From the NCBI RefSeq assembly GCF_021347895.1, contig NC_067116.1:35599639-35663638 (forward strand): a stretch of DNA of 64,000 nucleotides. The letters run 5' to 3'. This DNA comes from Acanthochromis polyacanthus (Eukaryota; Chordata; Actinopteri; Pomacentridae). The position numbers were made by a program, and so were the translations under genes. How positions within the stretch are numbered: the stretch's first letter is position 1; each line of letters starts with the position of its first letter. Positions 17,171 to 30,244 of the stretch are shown one piece after another. The notes beneath the pieces were generated by a model. It ran no database searches. It saw nothing but the letters and a program-made list of their open reading frames with translations, and was not told the origin of the DNA.

Positions 17171-20100
17171 TTAATTTGTCACCAGCCTGTACAAGTCATA
17201 TGTTTGTATGAATTATAAAACGTTGCTGCCACGTTGTAGGGTATAGAAAAAAGCACATTTCTGTTTTAAAACCGGGTGTGGCAGAAACATAATGATGCAT
17301 AAAATGGAAATTCTCGAGTGAAATACCTAGAAACCATTCCTGTCCCATTTGATTCAATACTTGGTGACTTTCCACCACTGCTTTTGTGTCTTTTCCATTC
17401 TCGGAAGGTCTGTTTTCATTTAAATGAATAAATTGGTTCCTGAATTGGTTCGGTGTTGATACAGTAAAGTAAGAAAGCCTCTGATGATCTAAACATCAGA
17501 GAGTTTCTCCGTAAGTGCTGACGTCATAAAGTTTACCTAAAATCTACCAGTCATGCAACAGGAATTCTGCCTTGGCTTCATATTCTCACTCTTCGTCCTC
17601 CTCATATTTGCTTAATCTCTAGTGATGATGAACTTCCCTTACACACCAATGAGGCAGATACATCAGAGTGCTCACTTGAAACTGGACCCTGACTACAAGT
17701 GGAGGGCTGAATGTTTTGTTACTGTAAGTGATGTAAAGCTGATCTGATCTTTTAAATGACTGGAACATTCACCCAACAACTAAAACTGTGTGAATTTATG
17801 CTTTCATGTGTTCACATTTTTTTACTGCCATAATGTTAGCTGAGACTCTTCCATAAAATCTCACAAAAACATGGCAACTCTCTGGAGGTTTCTGGCGTTG
17901 TTTTACCACTTGATGTAAACCTCGTGTTCACAAGATGACCGGGATAGTGCTGCTGTTGCTTTTACAGTTTCAGGTTCAACTTGCAGTATTCATTTGCCTG
18001 TCTGGTCTTCATTAGGATGCGCTCACTTTGGCCGACGACGCTCATTATATCACTGCGTTTTAGAGAAATGGGTTTAAATAAATTGGAACTAGCTGACATC
18101 TCTATGACTGTGTATGTTGGACAGCAACCAGAAATCCTTCTCTGCACCCCCCACCAACAGCTCTCAGAGGAGTCCATCTTCTCTTCATCATTAATAACAA
18201 CAGACACTTCTCCGAAACAGGAGAGAGAGAGAAACATTTCTCGGTTTTCCCCCGTGCTCCCTCTCCAATCACATCTATTCTTCCCCTTAAAACTGCGTGA
18301 GAGGTGCCCGAGTTAAGTTTCGGCGTCGGGAAAGCGTGCTTATGCCAGCTCTAATTTAAAACTAAGTGAGCTTTGGAGGTTTTCAAAGAATGAGCAGTGA
18401 GAAAATTACAGTGAAAACTTCGTATAATACAAAAAGACGAACAGTGACCGAAGCCAAAGAAATGCAGAGGGGCGAACACGAACGTGGTTTTCCCAGGCTC
18501 CGAGTCCCAGAAGTAACAACGTTCTGGTCTCCATCACATACACGGGCAAGCCAACACACACATACATGTACACACAGAAACAAACGCATGCACACACTGA
18601 TAGAAAAGGAACTGACAAGGAATATAAATGTTTCTAAAACTAAAATATGACTTTATGAGCACTTTATTCTGAGTGCAAATGCCTCCTTATATGGAGCAGC
18701 TTTGGTCACTGAGGTGGTGAACTCATGGGGTCTGGATTCAGGGACTAGTTTCATCTAGACTGATTTGGCATCCTGCTGAGCGCAAGATAAGAAATGCTCT
18801 AGTGTGTTTTGAGCCTACATATCAACAGGAACTGTCGAGCAACTCTCAATGGTGCAGCAACAACAATGAACCGATGCTGCACGTGGAAACTTATTTAGAA
18901 TTGAAATTACACAACAGCCTCACACATTTTAGAGGAATGTGCACTGACAGCTCCCCCTACTATAATAGGGTCATAAACAGAAGGATTACCAGACCCAATT
19001 AAGAGAAAACCTCAGTCTCTGTCCGCACATTCTCCAGCTGCTCTGCGGCAACCCGCGATTCAGACAGGAAACACTTAGTGTACAAATACTTGCAGCCAAG
19101 TGGTTTCATGTGTCAAGTCACAGTTGGGCACACAAATGAAGAGTTCATTTTCAAAACACTATCTGCTGTGGGAAAAACATGTTTAACAAGCCAGAAATGT
19201 TCTGGTTCAAGCTATGCTGTCCTTTTTGTCATGTTATACTTTAGGTTTGGGTGAGGTTTCATTATCCTTGCTATCAATCATTTAAATGTTATTTTTTTAA
19301 TCTAATTGTGGAGATTTGTAAGTATGTGTGTATCTGGACCTCAGACACAGGAATCACTCACATAGTGAATATTATGTTTGCCAGGTGAGCTACCAGATGT
19401 GGACTGATAAGCTGAGTTGTGCACACGATACATGATGAAAGCAAATGAAGCTCTCGCAGGAAGGCAATTATAGTCATTATCTTTCAGGCGTTGCCACAGT
19501 TTAAATAAAACTTGTGCATTCTTGTTTGCGTGCAGCGTCTTTCCTGATTGAAACAGAAAACAGTCACAAAGGCACTGTCCAGCACAATGATGTTGGTCTG
19601 ACACGTTTTCACAAATTTCCAGATGGACAAAATGCTCATTGTTCAATGTCCCGGTTTCTCATTACCAACGAAACAGTGAGTCCTCCTGAGGTTTAAAAGC
19701 AAAACAAATACAATAAATTTCATCATGTGAATATATGGTGTATGGGTTAAGTAATATTACATAAATGTGAACATGCATGCTTAATTGTAAGGCAGGAAAT
19801 AGTACATTTATGATTAATTAATACATAATTAAAGTATAAAAACTAGTAATGTCCCAAGCCCGATTCCTATATTGGGATCAGGGATGATCAGGGAATAGAT
19901 CTGTGCTGGATTTTTTGTCCACACCTCTTGTCACGCAGACACAGAACAATAATTTGCAAAAATTGTCCTTTGGTGTTCTAATTGATTGTAGGAAAAATTG
20001 CTAACTTATTCCCAGCTTGATTTAACAGGTGTTTATTGGCCACATAGAAGTCTTTGTCCTGGCGCTCCTTTACTGGCTAAATTCACACAAAGCATTCTGC

Positions 20101-21039
20101 TTGACAACATAGAATGGCCCACTTTGTCAGGTCACTACAGCATTAAACAGTAAGAGATTCCACATGGTGGAGAGTACAATAACTTTAGTGCGTATGATCT
20201 AAGTCTAGGAATATGATACTGGGTATCAGCAGATACTAAATAACAAAATCTCTGGTCAGATTAGGAACAAAACAAAGCAAACAAATCAAAAAATCACTCT
20301 CTAAAATAAGCCTCATCATGTATTTTAGGACATTTTACTAATTTTTCTATAGGAAACAGTTGTCAGTTCTTGTGAACATTTAGGTCTGGAACTTAATCAC
20401 ATTTTTCATGTTCACCCACATTTAACTTCTTTTAGTTCACACATTTGTACTTTAGTAGATGTTACTAAACAGTTCAGCGGAAAATGCACAGTAAAACAAT
20501 ATCTAGTCAGCTGTGGTAATACAGCACAGTGTAAGAAGAGCTGCTTCATAACAGGTTTAATTATAAACATTTGTGGGCATCAGTTCACCTATCTGAAGTG
20601 AAGAAAAGTATGCAGCATCATTAATTGATAGATCTTGGCCATTCTCCATAGGAAGCTACACCAAACAATGAACTTCACATGGGCAAAAGATTTTAGAAAT
20701 GCAGACTGAAGCATCATGTTTTTGGTATTTGTCCTCATACGACTTGTGAGTTCAGTTCTGCAAGTCAGGTTTGTTGAAAACCTCAGTGATGAGCGACCCT
20801 TCCATTGTGATGTTGCAGCACTGGTAGGAACCAAAGCCTTGTAAGATGTTTTTACTGTGGTAAATATTTGGGGGACTCAGTGACAGCGCTGCCATATGTC
20901 AATAAATGATGTCTGTCGCTCCCAGTGACTTCATGTTTAATTTGTGACCTCAAAGATGTGACCTTAAATGTCTAAAAGTAAATGTCAAGACAAGAGTCTA
21001 GAATATAGTCTAATGTATGCTGACCAGCCTGTGAGGGGC
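17171..21039. other. Non-coding stretch with no recognised gene
   Basis: No exon is supported. Around 19848-19900 a short block (GTCCCAAGCCCGATTCC ... GGGATCAGGGATGATC) resembles the termini of common fish hAT MITEs, but no partner end was found, so it is not annotated separately. Confidence 0.4.
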
Positions 21040-21500
21040 ACTGCACTAGTGTATTGGTGATTAAGGTGATATATTTCAACTCAGCCTTGAGGCAAATTTT
21101 CTTCACATGTTTTATATTTGGTTTGAGGTTCTTGTCCTGAAATGCTGTCTTTGGTCTGAGCCAAACATGTCCATTGTTACTGAAGCCAAACAACAGATTT
21201 TGATTCCAAAGCACATCATTTCCAAAGGCCTGGTCTATGACTATATGTTCATTGGCAAACTGTAGTTTTGCTCTAATGCTCTTTTTGGACAGCAAAAGCT
21301 TTTTTCCCTGGCACACCTCTCATTCAGGTCAAATTGATGTAATCTCTTTCTGATTGCAGACACATGCATACTGACACTGAACACTGCAAGAGTTACCTGC
21401 AGAGCATGTGATGGTAATATTTTCGGGTCTTTGAAGACATCTTTTTGCATCAAAAGGTCGACTCATGGGGTGAATTTCCTGGGGCAGACAGTCCAGGACA
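21040..21500 (-). pseudogene. Tc1-like transposase relic
   Basis: Minus-strand frames together show the family pattern. They are VFKDPKILPSHALQ, VSAIRKRLHQFDLNERCARE, LLLSKKSIRAKLQFANEHI, then NDVLWNQNLLFGFSNNGHVW, LRPKTAFQDKNLKPNIKHVK. These correspond to the linker, the second DNA-binding part, the first catalytic block (NDVLWTDES, with the Asp replaced: NDVLWNQN here) and the VKHGGG block. At least two frameshifts are needed, and the second half of the DDE domain is absent. The family differs from the relic at 1-835, which suggests independent insertions. Confidence 0.7.
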
Positions 21501-22699
21501 ATCTGGAGCAATAGAATGATTTACGCCAAATAATTTGGAGATCTTTTTAAATCCCTTGTCAGGCTCATGGGTACATACAGCACTCACACACACTTCACTA
21601 GTAAAGAAAACACCAGAGTCTTTATGTCATGTTAAATAAGACAGTTTCCACCTGTCGCTCTCAAAGGAGCTTCTAATCAGTGGCACTTAATCTGAAACTG
21701 CTGATTCTAATTTAAAGAATTTGAGGGTATAATAAATGTTTTCCGTTTTTGAAAATGACTACAACGTCAATTTTATGTCATTAGTTTGAATCTGTCAAAA
21801 GGTCAAATGCTTGCTCAACCATAAGTACCAAGGAAAAAAAGCAATCTATAGCTCTTGAGGACACAAACATAAATAGACAAACACAAAAGCCCCTTTCAGA
21901 CATGCATCTTTTTCATTAATCTTCAGTCATTGTCAACTTCATGTTTGAATACCACCTACCAATATTTCTGTGTCACTTTCAACATGGCAGAAGTCTCAAC
22001 TACATGCAGTCTCATTAACGAAACAGCAAGAAATGGTACTTAAAGTTGTGTGAATTGGTTAAGAGAAGCTTTTTCCACATTTCAGCCCCAATATTTGTCC
22101 AAAAACATCAAACAGAAAGTCTCTCCTCCGAGTTTATTAAATACCGACAGCATTAGACGGCAACAGAATCCATATTAAACAAGAGAGTGCATGTGGAACA
22201 ACGCCGGTAACTTTATTAATTACTTCCAAGGGATTTTTTTTCTCCAGAACTGTAAATCACTTGTATAATCACTGAAAACAGTGAAGAAAGCCAACAGATT
22301 TTACACTAAAAAAAGGAAAACATATCATCGCACACTGTAGCGGCCAGCAGGTTTGCCTTTAAAATACGTGTGGCATAATGTCATGCTTCAGTCGACGTGA
22401 ACTTACAGGAAGTAAATGATTTTCAATAGTCTTACATTTTGCTCAGGCAATCTGTTGCTCTCATGTTTTATGGCAGCTGTAAGGAAAAGGCAGTGACACT
22501 GAGATGTGTATAAATCACTCTGAGCCATGAGACTCAACAGGCTTACTGCAGATCACATTCATATTTCACATCCCCGGTCATGCTGTATAAATGGTGCTTC
22601 TGTGAATGTGAAATATAAAAAAAAACCCTCAAACACACACACCCTCTCCTGGGATCTTGGCCTACATTCTACCCGAGTTCAGGGCTTCTCAGAGTCGCT
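21501..22699. other. AT-rich stretch with no recognised gene
   Basis: No exon or element boundary is recognisable before the hAT element target duplication. Confidence 0.4.
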
Positions 22700-22707
22700 G
22701 CTACATA

Positions 22708-23408
22708 TAGGCATGGGCCGGTTACCGGTTTTAAGGTATACCACGGTATGAAAAAGTCAAGGTTTCAAAACCACTAAAATTTTCCATCATACCGTTCCTG
22801 CGGTATGAGCGTTTTTTTTAATGTGACGTCCCATCAGGGAGAAAGTAGAGGTCCCTCACGCTGTGTGAAGCTGCAGCCTAAAGCGTCCCTCCCCCCGCTC
22901 ACCTGCGTTTGTTGTGAGTGACAAGCAGGCAGCTCTGCAGGCTGTGTGATGACTGAAGGAGGCGAGCCCCCGGAACTTTTTCCGCCGTCCAAGCGGACTA
23001 AGTCGGCTGTTTGGGAATACTTCGGCTACCGTAAAAAGCCAGACGGCCACGGCTTGGAGGAAGAAGATCGCCCGACGTGCAAAACGTGCTTGAGGACAGT
23101 GGCAGCCGGAGGAGGCAATACATCGAATATGATAGCGCATCTACGGGAGCACCACCCATCGCTGTATGCTAAATTAAAGGTGCTGTCTTGAAATGAACGA
23201 GCGTATTAGCGTCTGACATTAGTGAAATGAGCTTGTTACCGAGGCAAGCTTGTCACCTTTTTTCTTTCATCAATCTTTATTGCTAAGATGGATAACAACA
23301 GCTAGTTTACTCTCTAACATTTTAGAGCTGCAATCATAATACCGTGAAACCGTGATATTTTTGCCTAAGGTTATCATACCGTCAGAATCTCATACCGGCC
23401 CATGCCTA
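22708..23408 (+). mobile_element. hAT-like non-autonomous element carrying a BED-finger exon
   Basis: The ends are inverted repeats: TAGGCATGGGCCGGTTACCG on the left and a complement on the right ending CGGCCCATGCCTA. A perfect 8-bp target duplication, GCTACATA, lies at 22700-22707 and 23409-23416. Eight-base duplications and a BED zinc finger are hAT hallmarks. Subterminal GGTATACCACGGTATG and repeated ATACCGT/CCGTGA motifs occur at both ends. At 701 bp it is far too short for a full hAT transposase (about 600 residues), so it is an internally deleted copy that keeps the first coding exon. Confidence 0.85.
22946..23191 (+). CDS. BED-type zinc finger fragment of a hAT transposase
   Basis: An 81-residue open frame inside the hAT element. 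After a basic segment (PPSKRTKSAVWEYFGY) it has the zinc ligands C45, C48, H65 and H69/H70 in the BED arrangement (CKTC ... HLREHHP). In hAT transposases and ZBED proteins this N-terminal domain binds the transposon ends. The dimerisation and RNase H-like catalytic regions are absent. The frame ends three residues after KLK; AAATTAAAGGTGCTG could be the remains of a splice donor that joined this exon to the missing body, which is inference. The start is one of two adjacent Met codons. Unbroken by stops, but on its own it cannot transpose. Confidence 0.6.
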   Translation: MMTEGGEPPELFPPSKRTKSAVWEYFGYRKKPDGHGLEEEDRPTCKTCLRTVAAGGGNTSNMIAHLREHHPSLYAKLKVLS

Positions 23409-23720
23409 GCTACATATCCCAGGTCCAAGGCCCCAATCTCTGTCTGTATCCCTTTAGGTAAAAGACATGGAAGCTCTGCCTGAGTTCTGCATATAGAAAC
23501 TTCATTCTGTTTGTGAATGAAGGATTGTGGCTTTGTGACCACAGCTGCAGCAAACAGGGAAGAGAAACAGGACGTTACGCAGCTGGACCTGAGCCCGAAC
23601 CTGGACACACAGTCTGAACAGTCAGCATTAACACTAAGACCCCTGGAGAAGGAAACATGCCAGCCTGTTTCTAACTTTCCACCAAATGCAGAGACTCTCC
23701 CTATCTGACATAAGACAGTT

Positions 23721-24083
23721 CATCCATCCATCCATTCTCTATGCACCACTTTATCCTCACTAGGGTCGCGGGGGTGCTGGAGCCTATCCCAGCTGACTCA
23801 GGTGAAGGCAGGGGACACCCTGGACAGGTCGCCAGTCTGTCACAGGGCTACGTATACAGACAAACAATCACTCTCACATTCACACCTACGGGCAATTTAG
23901 AATAATCAATTAACCTCAGCATATTTTTGGACTATGGGAGGGAGCCGGAGTACCCGGAGAAAACCCACACATGCACAAGGAGAACATGCAAACTCCATGC
24001 AGAAAGATCCCAGGCCCAGGCCGGGATTTGAACCGGGGATCTTCTTGCTGCAGTAGTGCTAACCACTACGCCACTGTGCAGTC
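23721..24083 (-). mobile_element. V-SINE-type retroposon, copy 2
   Basis: Minus-oriented copy: the tail (CATCCATCCATCCATT) is at the left and the tRNA-like head at the right, with a B-box complement near GGATTTGAACCGGGG and the AGTGGTTAGCAC block inverted at 24057-24070. It is flanked by the perfect 12-bp duplication CATAAGACAGTT at 23709-23720 and 24084-24095. The central block is complete. It inserted only 300 bp to the right of the hAT element. Confidence 0.9.
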
Positions 24084-24456
24084 CATAAGACAGTTTATGA
24101 ACCTAAACTATTAAATTTAGTCACATTTTCCTAACCAGGTAGATGAGCCTCGTAAGCATCAGTTCGGTTATAAGGAGTGCTCAGACTGGATGAGGAGGCT
24201 ATCATAGAGGTAGAGAAAGCACTGAACACACATTCATCTGATCATTATTTATGCAGGGTTGTCCACCAATGGTAAAGACATTCTTCTTCAGTGGCAACAA
24301 TTGGAAATGTAATTGTCAGCATCAGTAACAAACATTGAGACAACTGAAATTAGAAAAAAAGAAGAATGATAAAAGAAGGGGATAAGGGTTACAGAAAAGG
24401 ATAGAAGTAATACATAAAAACACCTGAACCTGGAAGGTCCGTTACCCCTGGAGATA

Positions 24457-24938
24457 CACTGATCAGGCAAAACATCACGACCACCTGCCTAATATTGTGC
24501 TGGTCCCTTTTACGCTCCTTAAACTACTCTGACCTAATGGGGTACGGACACAGAACCTCTAGGAATGTCCTGTGGCACTGGGATGGTGACAGTGAATTCT
24601 GTGGGTCCTGTGGATTGCTGGGTGGGACCTACCTAGATCATCCCACAGATGCTCAATAAGACTTGGATCTGGGGATTTTGAAACCTGGGTGAATACTTTG
24701 TCTCTTTCGTGTTCCCCGGGCCACTCCTGAACGGTTTTTTCAGTGTGTCAGGGTGCATTGTCCTGCCATGGGGGATTGGGAGGTTGCTTCACCTGCAATG
24801 TTTAGGTGGGTAGTACATGTCAAACATCCACAAGAATGTCAGGACTCAAGGTTTCCCAGCAGAACATTGCATTATAACAAGATGATCGATGTTATTCACT
24901 TCACCTGTCAGTTGTTATAATGTTGTGGCTGATCGGTG
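24457..24938 (-). mobile_element. Internally deleted Tc1/mariner-type element
   Basis: The ends are inverted: CACTGATCAGGCAAAACATC at the left and the complement of a matching arm ending GGCTGATCGGTG at the right. TA dinucleotides sit outside both (24455-24456 and 24939-24940). The interior retains decayed minus-strand transposase pieces, including the complement of the NPIEHLWDVL region (ATCCCACAGATGCTCAATAA) and of the QQDNAPCH region (GGTGCATTGTCCTGCC). The N-terminal half is deleted and no frame is open, so the copy is non-autonomous. Confidence 0.8.
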
Positions 24939-25219
24939 TAACTACATCATGAAGACAAAAGAACACCCTACGTAACTCTCTGAAACAGTAACTGAAGTGT
25001 ATAGGTCAGGGGGTTGATACAAGCAAACTTTTCACGTCACTGACTAACCCTTGGAGTACCGTTAAATCTATCATTAAAACATGAAAGTCATACTGTGCAT
25101 GTGTAAATCTACCTAAAGCAGGAAGTCCTCAAAGATTGAGTGGCTGCAAAAAATAGACTGGCGAGAGTCGACATTATGTTTGATGGACAACAATAACTCC
25201 ACATCATCACAAATACACC

Positions 25220-25325
25220 ATCCCCATCATGCAGCTTGGAGGTGGCAGCATCATGATGTGCTTCTCAGCCACAGGCCCTGAAAAGCTCGTAAATGTAGCA
25301 TGTAAAATAAATGGAGTAAAGAGCT
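25220..25325 (+). pseudogene. Short Tc1-like transposase fragment
   Basis: The plus strand shows a block GGAGGTGGCAGCATCATGAT, then GTGCTTCTCAGCCACAGG, equivalent to the family's HGGGSIMMWGCFSATGTGKL segment between the first and second catalytic residues (Trp-Gly is now Cys). Flanking homology is lost within about 100 bp. A small fossil. Confidence 0.55.
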
Positions 25326-25329
25326 TGCT

Positions 25330-26436
25330 ATGAATGGGATCTGTTTCTAACTTAAACTTGAGGTGATAGTGCAGAGAGTTTGCTATAAGACTTTTGCATG
25401 TAACAGCAGAAATACAATTAATCTGTGGAAATATTTTGATAAAGTTGATCACATACACGCAGAGTTTTGAGCTCAGATAAGTCACGTACACTAGCAATTG
25501 CGGGCCAACACGCAGAGCTTACTAAGTTTTATGACCATGGGTAAGGATTAAAGCAACTGTTGGCCAGATGATTGTTGCAGTAAACTCAATCTGAAATGGT
25601 CAAAGCATCATCTGAAGGGTCATTAAGACACAGTTTCAGTTTCAGCAGGCTCAGAGCAGGAGGGGGATTTAGTGACTTGGGAGCTGGAGGCAAGTGCTTT
25701 AGTTTCAGCCTTTAACTAAATGTTGGTTTTGGCAGTGGTAGAAGTAGTACTCTGTTTTCTTAAACAAAACCATTCATATCGCACAGTCAAAATATTGTCA
25801 AAGAAAAAGTTCTGTATTTAATGTTTTAACTTGAAAGGGAAGAATGAAAGCAAGGACACTTAACAAAGACAGAAAATAAATCAACGTTAACTCAGTCCAT
25901 TTATCTTTTGTCCTGAAAACAGAACAAAAAGAACAGAGTACAGCTCAAATATCAGATCAATGAAGAGTATCAGTAAAAGTAGGAGCACCATTAAAATACA
26001 AAATGTTATCCATCATGAGAGCAGCTTGGGACTGAAACTTACAAATTCAGGGTTGAAGTCAAATAAGTTAAATATGCTGCTCAGTTATTCCATCCCAAAT
26101 CATCAGGAATCTTCTGTTAGACCATCTCTGTTTTACTTGAATTTTTTTTGTTATAAGCCACTGCAAATTAAAAAAATAATAAGTCAATTTAAACACCCTA
26201 TAACGAGAAAAAAACATTTGATTAACTTGTCCAATATAGCAGTTCTGAAATCAATGTCATGGCATCGATGGCACAGAAACAACAGTAAAGGTGTATCTAT
26301 AATAGTTTGAGATCATGTTGTTCAAACACAGCCTCAAATTTCAATGCACTAAAATTCATATAAATGTTAATATTTGATGCTTACAAATTTCCAGGGCAGA
26401 TGGAATGACCCTATTCATTTCAATTGTTTAAAAAGC
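25330..26436. other. AT-rich stretch with no recognised gene
   Basis: A 116-residue plus frame at 25960-26310 has AT-rich codon content and no recognisable domain; I treat it as chance. Confidence 0.4.
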
Positions 26437-26440
26437 TTTT

Positions 26441-26471
<31 letters not shown>

Positions 26472-26473
26472 GG
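26437..26473 (+). repeat. T14-G23 homopolymer junction
   Basis: Fourteen T followed at once by 23 G on the plus strand. A G run of this length can form a G-quadruplex and is also prone to sequencing and assembly error. A similar T18-G12 junction occurs at 38579-38608. Confidence 0.95.
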
Positions 26474-29400
26474 CTGCATTGCTATTACTCTTTGCATCTC
26501 AGCTTCTGCTGCTTCAATTTGAACCATTCCTATTTCTTTTAACCAAAAAAATCCAGCTCTTGCAAGTACCCAAACTTTCTGCAACTGCAGCACTAAATCT
26601 CATCTCACACTGGGTCCAACTCAGTCCCTAATGCCCGGTGAGGAGGAAATGTATATTGGCCAATATATTTGGTTAAAATTTCCTGCTGAGAGAGACACCC
26701 CAACTAACCCCAACTCTTAATGCCAAGAATAAAAACAATCTATGGCTGCTGAGGACACAAACACAAGGAGACAGACACAAACAGACAGAGTGACAGACAG
26801 CAGATGATAGACACAGACCAGAGGGGAGGAACTGGGTCACAGCAGGAAGCAGAGACAGACAGATCATTCTGGCCAGATAGAAGCGCTGCCCTCTCGGTGC
26901 CCCCCGAAGAAGCAGCAACAGCAGCTATAAACAATCTTTCACTTTTCATCCTGCTTCTCTATGTGCTACCTGTTAACCCACGACCTCCAACAGATGATCT
27001 CCTGCTTTCTGACCTCTGACCTTTGACTTCTGCAGGTCAAAGTCAGTGTCCTGCTGTTCATCACCCACTAACTCTAACTTCTCCTACCTACTTGGGAGAG
27101 ATTTCTATACCATACTGTCTAGCATATGAGTTGATCTGAAGAAGAAAAAATAAACCACAACAACCCCCAACCTCCTGCCTCCATGTAGGCTGTTTGCTGG
27201 GAAATGAGCAACACAATATAACAAGAAGCCCGGTGCTTGAGAGGGGGGATCACTGGCCGCTGATGCGTCGCTTGCGTTTGTAATCTTGGCAGAGATTGAA
27301 ACCAGATGTTGGGATGACGAGAAATGGGAGGCAGGAGGAAGAGGCTGGAGGTGGATGAAGGGTAGGAGAGAGAAATAATAAAGCGTAACCCCTGAGTGCC
27401 CTGCCTTTAGTCCTGAACACCATCCACATCCTTGAAGAGGAGATTTAGGGCGAGATCGCTGCCACACCTCATAAATCTGCACTTTTCCACATTTTAATAA
27501 TGCTGAAGTTCCATAGCAATAAAACAAAAACTCCCATCAGTTTACCTCATGTTATTCCCTTTGTTTACATCATCTCCTCTGTCATTATTTTTTGCTTCTG
27601 TTTTATTCTCACCTCTTTTTCCTGCATTATTTTCCAAACTGAAATGACATTTAATTCACTCTGATATAAACAACATACTGCAGACCTGAAAAACTGGCCT
27701 ATGTGGACTTGATTGTCTTCACTGCTGGAGCTTGGGGGCTTATTTTTCCATGGAACACAGCAACCAATGACTGACTCTTCCAGATAACTGCATCAATAAG
27801 TAAGTGAGGCATCACATCTTGGGAATCCGGTACAATAGAAATGTGCTGACTGTTCCAGTAAAACAACTGTGTGAAGGTCATGTTGTGACTGTACTCCCCA
27901 AGCATCATGTAGCTTCCACATAAATATGAAAAACTCCTCCAGAAGTCCACAGGAAAATCCCATATTTCAGCCTTTAACTATTTGACGTATGATATAAGAC
28001 GTGTTAAGACACATGTTTCTCAATTGTGATGCTCAATGGACCCAGTAAGAAGATAAGTCTTACAGACTGCAGTCGACTGCGGTAATGGGATTACACAATA
28101 TTAATGGCAACACTTGTGCTCTTCAAGTCAAAATGTCTGGTGTGAAAAAGGATTATTGCAGCGATCCATCTCCAAATCCAATGCATTTCTTTTTTTAAAA
28201 ATCTGCTATGGACAACAGATTGTTGGTTTTAAATCATAATGAGATACTATTTCTTGACTCAAAACTCAAGCATAGTCTCCTCTGTACAGTTTTGAACAAA
28301 ACTTTCCATACACTTGTAAAGATCACACATATCATGACAGTCTTCCAATGGCCCCTATAACTCTGAATTTTCTCTGATGGAATGTTACATTCTTGGCTGT
28401 GTGTGTGGATAAGGTAGGGTGTGTTTTCTCTTCTTCCTTTTAGATTACGCCTAGTGGGAGTGGGAACTCGATTCCCTTGTGTGGATCTCAAGTTTAACTC
28501 CCATTGTAAATAAAGTTATTTCTCCGCCGCATGATCAGTCTTCAGCCTACTTTACCTGGTTTCTTCTTCATATTTGTTACTCCCCTCATCCCCTAGTTCT
28601 CGGGACATAACATGGAACCATCAAAACCCATGAGTCAGTTCACAAAGAAACAATCATGTGTTTTGGTTCTTTCATAGATTTATTATAGGTCTTTAGGAAA
28701 TATGGCAACATTTCCAGAAGACTTATAAAGTGTCTGTTAGCTGCCTACAGGTAGCAAACATCATACCGTCCTGCTCAGCAAGCTGGGTAAGAAGAAAATG
28801 TTCTAAAAGTTGTATGTCCACAGAAATTTCTCTGAATACACACAAAATGATTCAACAGATTTTCAATGTCAGACTCAAAATGGGTGGCGAGTCAGAACTG
28901 ATGCAAATGTTGTCCACATGTTATTCCTCTGTGCCCATGTCTCATGTTTTACGGGAGATGTGATCTTATATACACACAAATGGGTCATAAACTATCTGTA
29001 TTTTTTCACGTAAACTACTGGAATGCAGGAAAGGATTGCTTTATATCAAATAGGGCTTCCACTTTGGGGCATCAATCAGCAAACAGTTACACTGCTTAGT
29101 TTCACATCGCTGAGGCCAAATCTGTAGACACAACAATCCCAAAACGAAACCTCACTGCCGTGTTTCTCCTGTGACTCATACAACCCCTATGCTGTACGTT
29201 TGCTGCAGGTGTATCTCGTAAAAAGATAAATTCTTCAGCACATCCGCTCCACAATCCTTGTACATTACGTGTTCAGTGTAGCCAAAGGGGAATTCAGTTC
29301 ACGAGACTTCACACAAAACACATCATGCAACTTATAGGTAGACTTGAATGTGTAAAACTGGAGGATATTCCAGCAAATTATATGTACGTAAAAACTGCCT

Positions 29401-29883
29401 TGTTTTGCACACTGGGGAGCTAATAAGCAAACTTGGAGCAGCTGTGCACAACGCCGGAATTTGTAAATCTGGAAATGCCAGCTTGGCATTGTAGTGTTTA
29501 CAGGGAAAACAGAGTTTTGAAGAAACACTGTCATGAGGCTGACAAAACAGATGGTGACAGTAGCATGGCATTTCATTGTTTTCTTACAATAAACCAGGAA
29601 AAGGAAGAAAAAGAAACACAAAAACATAACAATGCTTGCCAACTAGGTTCGCAGTTCATCTTCTGAATGGTCTGTGACAAAGCTATAACTCAAAACTTTC
29701 TTTGGCTATAACCTTCAACAAACTTCTTCGCTGGTTCTCTGTGGCTGGCTTGCCCTTGTGTTCTTCACACATTTCATGGCTGTATTAGGAGAGATGAATA
29801 CAATGCTGTCATTCTGAGTTCTTCCACTTCCTATTTATGGTTAGAGTTACGCAATTAATTATTTATCACAATTTCAACTTCCC
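26474..29883. other. Non-coding stretch with no recognised gene
   Basis: No exon is supported. At about 28500-28610 an AATAAAG with downstream GGGACATAACATGG looks faintly like an LTR end followed by a primer-binding-site TGG, but no second LTR or internal genes are present. Confidence 0.35.
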
Positions 29884-29896
29884 ATTATTAAATGAG

Positions 29897-30244
29897 GGGC
29901 TGCACGGTAGGGTAGTGGTTAGCACTTTCGCCTTGCAGCAAGAAGATCCCCGGTTCAAATCCCGGCCTGAGACTGGGATCTTTCTGCATGGAGTTTCCAT
30001 GTTCTCCCTGTGCATGCGTGGGTTTTCTCCGGGCACTCCGGCTTCCTCCCATAGTCCAAAAACATGCTGAGGTTAATTGGTTACTCTAAATTGCCCGTAG
30101 GTGTGAATGTGATTGTTTGTCTGTATATGTAGCCCTGTGACAGACTGGTGAACTGTCCAGGGTGTCCCCTGCCTTCACCCGAGTCAGCTGGGATAGGCTC
30201 CAGCGACCCTAGTGAGGATAAAGTGGTGTATAGAGGATGGATGG
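29897..30244 (+). mobile_element. V-SINE-type retroposon, copy 3
   Basis: Full-length copy with head GGGCTGCACGG..., AGTGGTTAGCAC and B-box-like GGTTCAAATCC (29952-29962). The central block is complete, including CTCCGGGCACTCCGG, and the tail ends in GGATGGATGG. The perfect 13-bp duplication ATTATTAAATGAG lies at 29884-29896 and 30245-30257. The B-box carries one change from the consensus (A for G). Confidence 0.92.

Noticed and set aside
19848..19900. Possible hAT MITE terminus
   Set aside because: No inverted partner or target duplication could be found nearby.
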